A stretch of DNA of 64,000 nt, from positions 496,001 to 560,000 of the forward strand of contig CALSRX010000004.1 in assembly GCA_943788865.1 (NCBI GenBank). The letters run 5' to 3'. This DNA is from an uncultured Polaribacter sp. (GTDB lineage Bacteria; Bacteroidota; Bacteroidia; Flavobacteriales; Flavobacteriaceae). Position 1 is the first letter of the stretch; every line of letters starts with the position of its first letter. Under the pieces are notes generated by a model. That model was given only the letters and a program-made list of their open reading frames with translations. It did not search any database and was not told the DNA's origin. The translations under genes were made by a program, and so were the position numbers. Below are positions 1-7,800 of the stretch, piece by piece.

Positions 1-220
1 GAACCGATAGTTTCGTGTAAATGGAAAGGTTTCAACCTCTATCAGATGGCTCTCACCTTTTTTGATATAGATGTTCATTTTCCTCACATGGATTTTTATA
101 CACTAACCTACCCACCCCAAAAAATACCAGAAAAAAAATTATTCTCACATGGAAAAAAAACATACTAACTAATGTTTGGAGTAGAGGGTTGTTTTTTTTA
201 TATTTTAGTGGTTCAAACTT

Positions 221-577
221 TTGATTATGGAAAACCAAAAAGATAGAATTAAAAAGAACCTGATTGGGTTTCTCACCTTCACTAACAGATTCGGAAAAGA
301 AAAAAATTTGAATTCATATTTTTCTTTGTTAGAACTAATTAGAAAATGGAGGAAAAAAGAATTTTATTTAGAATTTGAAAAAACTTCCCTTTTCAAGAAA
401 AGTTCAAACTTACAAAGGTTTATTTCTGAAAGAAAAAAACTGGATAGGTTCAATGTAGAATCATTACCGGTAATTCTAAACCATCTACAAGATAAAATCA
501 TAAAAGAAATATTAATAAAACATAACTTTAAATATTATATACCATCATGGAACATTGGAGAACTTATCGTATCCTAA
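221..577 (+). CDS. hypothetical protein, very lysine-rich
   Basis: I do not recognise this 118-residue protein. It is rich in Lys, Phe, Leu and Ile, has no signal peptide or transmembrane stretch, and is probably soluble and mainly helical. A second ATG lies two codons in, so the start could be residue 3. The end overlaps the next gene's start by 31 bases in another frame, which suggests either translational coupling or a spurious frame. The 220 bases upstream hold no gene that I can support. The region is more AT-rich and more repetitive than the core chromosome to the right and belongs to the accessory block ending at the tRNA-Asp remnant near 2377. Without homologues it is only a moderately likely gene. 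Confidence 0.4.
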   Translation: MIMENQKDRIKKNLIGFLTFTNRFGKEKNLNSYFSLLELIRKWRKKEFYLEFEKTSLFKKSSNLQRFISERKKLDRFNVESLPVILNHLQDKIIKEILIKHNFKYYIPSWNIGELIVS

Positions 578-1857
578 TAGGATTTTTAATAATAGGATTA
601 TCAACCTCGTGTGTAAAAGAGGAATTGGGTGAAAACATAATACATAATGGAGATTTGGTTATACCAACGCTTTCTCCTATATCACAATACGAAACATCAC
701 ATCAAAACCACGAATGGAATGATGGTTGGTATTCACATAGTGATGTAAGCTCTACCGGTCTACAAGCAATGGGTTCTTTAACTTACTTTGATTATGGTAA
801 CGATGGTGATATGGATGTATTTGTACAAATAGAAGAACCTGCTCCTCAATACTTTAACACATGGATAATCGAAAACAAAGGAACCTCGTGGAAAAAAAGA
901 AAAGATGTTATATCTGAAATACTACCAAATGGAAACAGAATACCAAGTGGTGGAAGAAAAATGACTCAAAGTGATATTGATAATGATGGAGATACTGATT
1001 TTGTATTCTTTATAGCAGATGATGATAGCTATTATTGGGAATCTGGTTCTGGTAATGGGCCTGGTGGAGGAATATATGCTTTCATATATGATGAACCTAC
1101 AAAAACATATTCACCAATTGAAATAGAACCATATCAAAATGGTGGTAATCACTGGTTTTATCATGGTGGAACTCTTGGTGATGTAAATGGAGATGGTTTA
1201 GTAGATATCATCGCAGGTACAGTTGAAATATCGGTATGGATAAACAAAGGTGATTTGATTTTTGAAAAACAAGAATTAAATATATTTGAAACCAATTTTA
1301 TTTGTTCATCTACTATTTTTGATATAAACCAAGATGGATATGTAGATTTAATTGTTAGTGATGCAAATACATTCGGTGATTACAAATCAAGTAGAACATT
1401 TGGTTATATATTATATGGAATCCCTACCTATCCATATTTTGATAAAGAAAACAAAAAAGAATTAACAGCAGATAGAGATGGACCAGAATCTCCAACACAA
1501 TATGATTGTTTATTTGATGTATCTATTACTGATTGGGATAATGATGGTGATTATGATTTATTTACAAGTGGATATACAATTGTTGGTAATGATAATATGA
1601 GTTTTTTAATAAACTACTTTGAAAATACAGATAATGGTTTGGTTAATAAAACAACAGATTTATTTTATCAAAACCAAAATGAAGGAATTATAAATCATTC
1701 AGGTCTTATAAAAGCATGGGATATTGATAATGATGGAAATAAAGAATTACTTATTGAAGCTTCAGCCGATTGGTATAGTAGTCAACAAGGATGGAATTCA
1801 TTTAAATTAATAAACGGAAAATTAACAAGAACAAACATTAGAAATATTAGGAATTAG
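547..1857 (+). CDS. FG-GAP/VCBS repeat lipoprotein
   Basis: Predicted surface or periplasmic lipoprotein of 436 residues. The N-terminus is a lipoprotein signal, with a hydrophobic run ending in the lipobox LSTSC at about residues 18-22. The mature part has at least six calcium-binding loops of the D-x-[DN]-x-DG-x-x-[DE] type (DYGNDGDMDV, DIDNDGDTDF, DVNGDGLVDI, DINQDGYVDL, DWDNDGDYDL, DIDNDGNKEL), spaced as in the FG-GAP/VCBS repeats of integrin-like beta propellers. Such proteins in Bacteroidota usually act in adhesion or carbohydrate and protein binding at the surface; the ligand here is unknown. The gene overlaps the upstream hypothetical gene. Its last codons overlap, in another frame, a remnant of a DNA-binding protein, so the C-terminus may have been remodelled by a deletion. 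Confidence 0.8.
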   Translation: MEHWRTYRILIGFLIIGLSTSCVKEELGENIIHNGDLVIPTLSPISQYETSHQNHEWNDGWYSHSDVSSTGLQAMGSLTYFDYGNDGDMDVFVQIEEPAPQYFNTWIIENKGTSWKKRKDVISEILPNGNRIPSGGRKMTQSDIDNDGDTDFVFFIADDDSYYWESGSGNGPGGGIYAFIYDEPTKTYSPIEIEPYQNGGNHWFYHGGTLGDVNGDGLVDIIAGTVEISVWINKGDLIFEKQELNIFETNFICSSTIFDINQDGYVDLIVSDANTFGDYKSSRTFGYILYGIPTYPYFDKENKKELTADRDGPESPTQYDCLFDVSITDWDNDGDYDLFTSGYTIVGNDNMSFLINYFENTDNGLVNKTTDLFYQNQNEGIINHSGLIKAWDIDNDGNKELLIEASADWYSSQQGWNSFKLINGKLTRTNIRNIRN

Positions 1858-2011
1858 TCCTAAAACTTTATGGAAGTTTGAGAGAGAAAACCTCATTCAA
1901 GGAACAAGATTTAAGGCTAAAAAATATTATTCTACCACCTCAATACTTGATTGTATCAAAATACAATTCAACCTCACTACCTCAACAGAGTTTGATGGCA
2001 TGTGGGATTAA
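1826..2011 (+). pseudogene. remnant of excisionase/MerR-like helix-turn-helix protein
   Basis: An open frame with no usable start codon follows a stop at 1823-1825. It encodes about 61 residues containing LGISPKTLWKFERENLIQG and then a KKYYSTTSILDCIK segment. This is the pattern of HTH_17/excisionase-type domains: helix, turn, recognition helix, a winged YY, then an 'S-x-L-x-x-x-x' helix. Those domains normally begin 15-25 residues earlier, so the N-terminus is missing. Its 5' part overlaps the last 32 bases of the lipoprotein gene, which fits a deletion junction. Such small DNA-binding proteins often belong to mobile elements, in keeping with the nearby tRNA-Asp remnant. An ORF of 73 codons in another frame (1878-2099) covers the same DNA but has no recognisable composition. 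Confidence 0.5.
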
Positions 2012-2115
2012 GAGGTTAAACAATTTTAAGCCTATCATATTTATATTTGATAGACACACAACACTTTATCACCAATTTCCAACCTATCAAATCTCATAAT
2101 AGTTTGATTGTATGA

Positions 2116-2152
2116 AGGGGATGCATAATTTAATTTTATGTATCCCTTTTTT
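2116..2152 (+). terminator. rho-independent terminator
   Basis: An 11-bp stem, GGGATGCATAA paired with TTATGTATCCC (one G-U pair), with a seven-base loop and a following run of T. It would end transcription from the lipoprotein region. Confidence 0.7.
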
Positions 2153-2187
2153 ATTATTAAAATCTATCCTATTAAGTTTTAGAACAT

Positions 2188-2195
2188 TATATTTG
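2188..2195 (+). promoter_or_regulatory. Bacteroidota-type -7 promoter element
   Basis: TATATTTG matches the Flavobacteria TAnnTTTG consensus exactly and is followed by GTATCG, a common start region. No protein-coding gene follows. A transcript from here would run through the TAACACA boxes and the decayed tRNA-Asp to the hairpin at 2378-2420. It may be the old tRNA promoter or may drive a small RNA of about 210 nt. I see no clear -33 TTG at ideal spacing. Confidence 0.45.
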
Positions 2196-2220
2196 TATCG
2201 TTATTATCAATTACCTCATA

Positions 2221-2287
2221 TAACACACGGGTTTTTATATAACACAGAGTAACACAGAAACCTATAATTTTATAACACATCGTGTTA
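2221..2287 (+). repeat. iterated TAACACA boxes next to tRNA-Asp remnant
   Basis: The heptamer TAACACA occurs four times in direct orientation (2221, 2240, 2250, 2273), and GTGTTA appears inverted at 2282-2287. The last two form a small hairpin. Iterated short boxes 30-100 bp from a tRNA 3'-end duplication resemble the arm-type binding sites that tyrosine integrases use beside an attachment core. That reading is an inference; no integrase gene is in view. Confidence 0.45.
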
Positions 2288-2316
2288 TTTAGTAAAACCT
2301 TAAAGGTGAGTTAGAT

Positions 2317-2377
2317 GGTTGTGGTTCAGTTAGTTAAAAAGAAAAATATTGGGTGGTTCAAGTCCCGTCCAGACCGC
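2317..2377 (+). pseudogene. decayed tRNA-Asp / attachment-site remnant
   Basis: The 3' end from about 2361 (AGTCCCGTCCAGACCGC) matches the T-arm and acceptor 3' strand that I recall for flavobacterial tRNA-Asp. The 5' part (GGTTGTGGTTCAGTTAGTTA) still resembles its acceptor and D-arm. The anticodon arm is gone: only about 61 nt remain instead of about 74, and the T-stem 5' strand no longer pairs well. It cannot work as a tRNA. A perfect terminator follows immediately, as expected downstream of a true tRNA gene. This is the arrangement left at the far end of an element integrated into a tRNA 3' end, so the element would lie to the left and the host chromosome to the right. Confidence 0.6.
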
Positions 2378-2420
2378 AAAGCCTTATAAACATTTTGTTT
2401 ATAAGGCTTTTTCTTTTTTA
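2378..2420 (+). terminator. strong rho-independent terminator after tRNA-Asp remnant
   Basis: A perfect 15-bp stem (AAAGCCTTATAAACA with its complement), a three-base loop and a T-rich tail. No gene lies between here and 2566. Confidence 0.85.
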
Positions 2421-2565
2421 GGTGATAAATCTTTTTTATTAATGATATTAAAAAAGTGATGTAGATTTCTGAATCAAGTCTATTCACATAATTAAAGTAA
2501 TTACCTTTATACGGTGAAAGCATTTTATATTAAGACTTATTATAATATTTTATACATTTAAAAAT

Positions 2566-3606
2566 ATGAAAGCGGCAATTTTTGAAAAATTTCAGGGTCC
2601 TATAACAATTCAAAATGTAGCTGATCCATCCCCAAATAATCACGGAGTGATTATTAAAGTGATAGCAACAGGATTATGTAGAAGTGATTGGCATGGCTGG
2701 ATGGGGCATGATCAAGATATTGTATTACCACATGTTCCTGGACACGAATTAGCAGGTATCGTTCAAGAAATTGGCAAAAATGTCAAGAACTTCAAAATAG
2801 GAGATAAAGTTACCGTTCCTTTTGTTTGTGGATGCGGTACATGTCATCAATGTAATTCTGGAAATCATCAAGTTTGTGATCATCAATCTCAACCTGGTTT
2901 TACCCACTGGGGTTCATTTGCAGAATATGTGAGCTTAGATTATGCAGATACAAATCTAGTAAAGATTCCGGAAGAAATTAGCTTTACAACTGCTGCAACA
3001 TTAGGGTGTAGATTTATTACCTCTTATAGAGCTGTTGTTTCTCAAGCTAAAGTTACTGGTGGTCAATATGTTGTTGTACATGGATGTGGGGGAGTTGGAC
3101 TTTCTGCTATTATGATTGCCAATGCATTAGGTGCTCAAGTAATTGGAGTAGATATCAATGATGAAACATTACATTTTGCAAAAGAAATGGGTGCAATGGC
3201 AACAGTGAATGCTACAAATAATACAGATGTTGTCAAAGAAATCATAAATCTTACCAATGGAGGCGCACACGTTTCTTTAGATGCTCTTGGTAGTCAAATA
3301 ACATGTTTTAATTCTATTTCTAACCTTAGAAAAAGAGGGAAACACATTCAGATTGGTTTAATGACCGGGAATCATCAACATCCAAAAGTACCTATGGATA
3401 AAGTCTTAGCAAATGAACTAGAAATTATTGGAAGTCATGGTATGCAAGCATACAAATATCCAGAAATGTTAGAAATGATTAAAAACGGAAAACTGCAACC
3501 AGAAAAACTTATAGAAAAAACAATTTCATTAGCAGATGTAGCCATAGAGTTGCCTAATATGGATACATTTAAAAACAAAGGTGTTGTAGTAATTGACTCT
3601 TTCTAA
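2566..3606 (+). CDS. zinc-dependent alcohol dehydrogenase
   Basis: A 346-residue medium-chain dehydrogenase/reductase that oxidises an alcohol or reduces an aldehyde with NAD(P)(H) in the cytosol. Catalytic zinc ligands are Cys38 (GLCRSDWHG) and His60-Glu61 (PGHELAG). The structural zinc lobe is Cys90, Cys93, Cys96 and Cys104. The Rossmann nucleotide loop is GCGGVG near residue 174, with an acidic residue at the end of the next strand (GVDIND) that favours NAD. The C-terminus has the usual [14 protein letters not shown] segment. Length and domain order are normal. It stands alone, beyond the tRNA-Asp remnant on the left and convergent with the metal-efflux genes on the right. The substrate cannot be read from the sequence. 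Confidence 0.9.
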   Translation: MKAAIFEKFQGPITIQNVADPSPNNHGVIIKVIATGLCRSDWHGWMGHDQDIVLPHVPGHELAGIVQEIGKNVKNFKIGDKVTVPFVCGCGTCHQCNSGNHQVCDHQSQPGFTHWGSFAEYVSLDYADTNLVKIPEEISFTTAATLGCRFITSYRAVVSQAKVTGGQYVVVHGCGGVGLSAIMIANALGAQVIGVDINDETLHFAKEMGAMATVNATNNTDVVKEIINLTNGGAHVSLDALGSQITCFNSISNLRKRGKHIQIGLMTGNHQHPKVPMDKVLANELEIIGSHGMQAYKYPEMLEMIKNGKLQPEKLIEKTISLADVAIELPNMDTFKNKGVVVIDSF

Positions 3607-3679
3607 ATGAGAGATGTTGTTTATGTAAACTTAACTATTGTTCTCTTTTGTATCTTATCAGTTTAATAGCTATCAAAAA

Positions 3680-4822
3680 TTATTCTCCTAATAGATCATA
3701 AGTTCCTCTAGTTAAAAATTGAGTATTGGATGAAAAAGTGTTTGCATTTTTAACGACTTTGTATCCGTTATAACTTTCTTTTATTTCAACTTCTTTTTGT
3801 TCAAAATAATAATTGTTTTCGTCTGTTTTATTTAAGACCAGTACAAAAGATTTATCATCAATTACAACAATAGCTTCATTAGGCAAGGCTTTTTCTAAAA
3901 AATCATCTGTAATAATTTCAGCATTTACAAACATCCCTGTTAAAAAATTACTATGAGATTCATCCTCTAAATGAGCATGAACTTTAATGGTTCTATTTTC
4001 TTCAAGAGCAGTTCCAATTAAGTGAACTTCAGCTTTAAAAACATTGCTCGAAGCATCAGGAATTTTAAAATTAATTTCTTGTTCTTTTTTAATTTTTAAA
4101 ATGTCTTTTTCAAACACAGAAAGTTCTAAATGGATATGGCTATTATCAATAATCTCCATAATAATCGATGATGGAGAAACGTATGAACCTCTATTCACAT
4201 AAACCTTGGTAACGCTTCCAGAGATCGGTGCATAAATGGTTGTTTCTGAAGTAAAATTTCCGTTGAGCACATTTTCTGGAGAAATATGTAACATTGTTAA
4301 TTGTTTATGCAAACCATTAAATTTAGCCAATGCAGTTTTATAGTTGCTTTCTGCTTTTAAGAAACTTTTCTGTGAAGTGATATTTTCCCCCAGCATTGTT
4401 TTTTGTCTTTTAAAATCTGCCTTTAGATATGAAAGCTGCCCTTGAATTTCCATGTAATTTTGTTGTAAGGTGACAAATTCTGGATTTTCTATAGTGACTA
4501 AAACTTGACCTTTGGTAACTTTATCTCCAATAAGCAGTGGTGTTTTTTTAATATAACCACCCATTTTTGCATTTACTATAGCTTTGTTTTCTGGTGGAAC
4601 ATCTACCATTCCGTTTACATTTACAATAGTAGGAAATGACTTTTCTTCTAATTTCCCTAAAGTCATGTTGCTGTTTTTAAATTGCGCTTTCGTAACTTCA
4701 ATTAAGTTTGTAGCACTTGTATTATTTGTTGTTTTTTCAATAGTTATTTTTTCTTTGGATGTACAGTTAAATAGAGAAATAACAATACTTAATAGGATAA
4801 TTTTATATAGGATACGTTTCAT
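3680..4822 (-). CDS. RND efflux periplasmic adaptor (CzcB/CusB family) lipoprotein
   Basis: A membrane-fusion protein of 380 residues that links the inner-membrane RND pump to the outer-membrane channel. The N-terminus is a lipoprotein signal with lipobox LFNC near residue 20. The order is barrel-sandwich half (GGYIKKTPLLIGDKVTKGQ), alpha hairpin from about residue 120 to 175 with a coiled-coil pattern, second lipoyl half (APISGSVTKVYVNRG), then beta barrel and membrane-proximal domains. No His- or Met-rich metal-binding N-terminal extension is seen. It lies 10 bases downstream of the RND-TolC gene in the same direction and is clearly in one operon. The metal is best judged from the pump. Confidence 0.9.
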   Translation of the reverse strand: MKRILYKIILLSIVISLFNCTSKEKITIEKTTNNTSATNLIEVTKAQFKNSNMTLGKLEEKSFPTIVNVNGMVDVPPENKAIVNAKMGGYIKKTPLLIGDKVTKGQVLVTIENPEFVTLQQNYMEIQGQLSYLKADFKRQKTMLGENITSQKSFLKAESNYKTALAKFNGLHKQLTMLHISPENVLNGNFTSETTIYAPISGSVTKVYVNRGSYVSPSSIIMEIIDNSHIHLELSVFEKDILKIKKEQEINFKIPDASSNVFKAEVHLIGTALEENRTIKVHAHLEDESHSNFLTGMFVNAEIITDDFLEKALPNEAIVVIDDKSFVLVLNKTDENNYYFEQKEVEIKESYNGYKVVKNANTFSSNTQFLTRGTYDLLGE

Positions 4823-4832
4823 AACGATGTGT

Positions 4833-7800
4833 TTATAGTGTTAAATAATTGATGGCAATTACAGTTTGGTTGTATTTATTTAGTTTGTCTAGATAGTCTA
4901 ATTGAATTTCATAAACACTTTCTAGACTCTGGATATATTGATAGAAATTGATCTCCCCATTTTTAAAACTTCCGTTTGCTGTTTTTAAAATTTCTTCAGA
5001 AAGTAGTTTCCCGTTTTTTTCATAGTAGGAAACAGTCTCTTCGAGTTGTTTTAGCTTTAATTTTAAAGAATTGTATTTTGTGTTTAATTGAATAGAATAT
5101 TCTTGAGACTCTGACACAGCAACTTCTTTCGCAATTTTTGCAGATTTTATTTTTGAAGATTTACCCCCAAACAAAATAGGAATTTTTAATCCTACTTGAT
5201 AACCAGTTAAGTTGCCATTTAAAAGCGAATTGGTTCCTTGAAAATAAGTGAGACTAATATCTGGCAACACTTGTTGTCTCTCAAAATTTCGCTGCGCTTC
5301 AAATAAAGAAATTCTATTTTGATGGTATTTAATTTCAGAACTATTATTGATGTTTAATGAGTTGAGTGAAATTTTCATGATTGATTCATTGGCAATCTGA
5401 ATAGAATCTTCCGACTGAACAATTTGCATCAAATCTTTATAAGCTAACGATACGTTTTGATTGGCTTGTGTATATTTTAGATGAATTTGTTGTTGCTTTG
5501 AAGCCGCTGTAATTTTTTCTAAATAATTGGTCTCGCCTAACTCAAATCGCCTTGCTGCTGTTTGTGTAAAATTTTGATACAAACTATCAATTTTTTTAAA
5601 CAGCAATTGTTTTTTTCTGCTAATTTGATATTGATAATAGCTCTCAGTTAATTTTCGTTCTAACCCTTTCTTCTGAATTTCATAAGCACTCGTTTCCATA
5701 TTAAAACGTGCTTTATAAACCTTCTTTTCTGAAATATAAGCCGTTGGAAAGCGGACATCTTGTTGAATTCCAAACACTTTTAAAGGGAGGTTGTTCGGAG
5801 CTAAGTTGTTTTCATTAAACTCATAATACACATGCGTTTTGTCAAACAATAAAGCACTATTTATTAGCGCATCTGATGCTGCAACTTTTAATTGATAGGC
5901 TTTTAAACTAGCATTGTTTTTTAATGCAATCGGAATTAAATCATTTAAATTCTTTTCGCTTTTCTCTTGGCTAAAAGCACTTAATGAAGAAATTAATAAA
6001 AACAATGTCAGTGCTTTTTTAGTAAAAAATTTCAACCTTTTTCTCTTGCGTTCATAAGGACGATTAAAAATAGCATACAGAACAGGCAAAACAATCATTG
6101 TTAGCAATGTTGCGGTTACCAATCCGCCAATAACAACTGTAGCTAGCGGTCTTTGTACTTCTGCCCCAGCATTGGTAGAAATAGCCATTGGTAAAAACCC
6201 TAGAGCTGCTGCCGCTGCGGTTAGTAACACGGCTCTTAATCGGTCTTTTGTTCCTTTTTTTATCAATTCTTCCATACTATTAAAACCTTTCTTTTTTAAT
6301 TCTTTAAAATGCTCTATCAATACAATTCCGTTTAAAACAGCAATTCCAAACAAAGCAATAAATCCAACTCCGGCAGAAATACTAAATGGTAAATCTCTTA
6401 ACCACAACAATAAGATTCCTCCAACTGCTGAAAGCGGAATTGCAGAATAAATCATTAAAGCATCTTTTACAGAATTAAAAGCAAAGTACAATAAGATAAA
6501 AATTAAGATAAGTGCAATAGGTACTGCAATTAATAACCTAGCTTTTGCGCTTTGTAAATTTTCAAATTGCCCTCCATAAGTTATATAATAACCTGTTGGA
6601 AGCTTGATGTTGTCATTAATTAGTTTCTCAACATCATCAACTACAGATTGTAAATCTCTATTTCTAACATTAATTCCCACTACAATTCTTCTTCGTGTAT
6701 TGTCTCTCGAAATTTTTGCAGCACCTTTTTTATAACTTATCGTAGCCAATTCGCTTAGTGGAATTTTCCCTCCTTTAGGAGTATCTATATATAGGTTTTT
6801 AAGATTGTCAATATCTAAACGTTTGTCTTTTTCTAACCTTAAAACTAAATCAAAACGCTTTTCTCCTTCAAAAACATTTCCAGCAGTTTTACCTGCAAAT
6901 CCCATAGAAATCATATCGTTTAAATCTTTTATATTTAAACCATACCGAGCAATTTTTGCACGGTTGTATTGCACACTCATTTCGGGCAATCCGGCAATTT
7001 TTTCTAACGAAATATCTGCCGCACCCGGAACCTTTTTTATTAATTCGCTAATTTCACTTCCTTTTTTAGCAAGGATGTCTAAGTTTTCTCCAAAAATCTT
7101 AATAGCAATATCTGCTCTTACACCCGTAATTAACTCATTAAAGCGCATTTCTATAGGTTGAGTAAATTCCACTTCCATTCCAGGAATTATGGCTAACGCT
7201 TCTTTAAACTTATCCGCCAACTCATCTTTAGTACTGGCTGAAGTCCATTCTTTTTTTGGTTTTAAAACGATGATTACATCACTCTCTTCCATAGACATTG
7301 GATCTGTAGGAACTTCTGCTGCACCAATTCTAGTAACTACTTGTTTTACTTCTGGGAAATTATCCAATAAGATTTTTTCTATTTCTGTTGTTATTTTTAC
7401 GGTATTACTAAGGGAGGTTCCTGTCTTTAATACTGGCTGAATTACAAAATCCCCTTCATCTAGTGTTGGTACAAATTCTCCTCCCATGGTGCTAAATAAA
7501 TAAACAGAAGAAGTTAACAATGCAATTGCAATAGCTAAAACAATTTTTTTACTTTCTAATGCCCAATGAATAACAGGTTCGTATTTTTTATTCAACCATT
7601 TCATTAGCCGAACAGAAATATTTTTGTCTGATAATTTTGAAGGTTTTAAAAAAAGTGATGCAACCACAGGTACATAGGTAAAACAAAACAACATAGCGCC
7701 TAATAAAGCAAAACTAAAAGTTAATGCCATCGGTTTAAACATTTTCCCTTCAACCCCACTTAACGATAAAATTGGAATAAAAACGATCAGAATAATCAAC

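Noticed and set aside
53..238. Minus-strand frame of 61 codons
   Set aside because: Strongly biased run of Phe/Lys from poly-A/T sequence, no ribosome site and no protein-like pattern.
1878..2099. Plus-strand frame of 73 codons after the lipoprotein
   Set aside because: It overlaps an HTH fragment in another frame that has a recognisable family pattern; this frame has none.
2326..2523. Minus-strand frame over the tRNA-Asp remnant and terminator
   Set aside because: It crosses a clear structured RNA remnant and a perfect terminator hairpin, so coding is unlikely.
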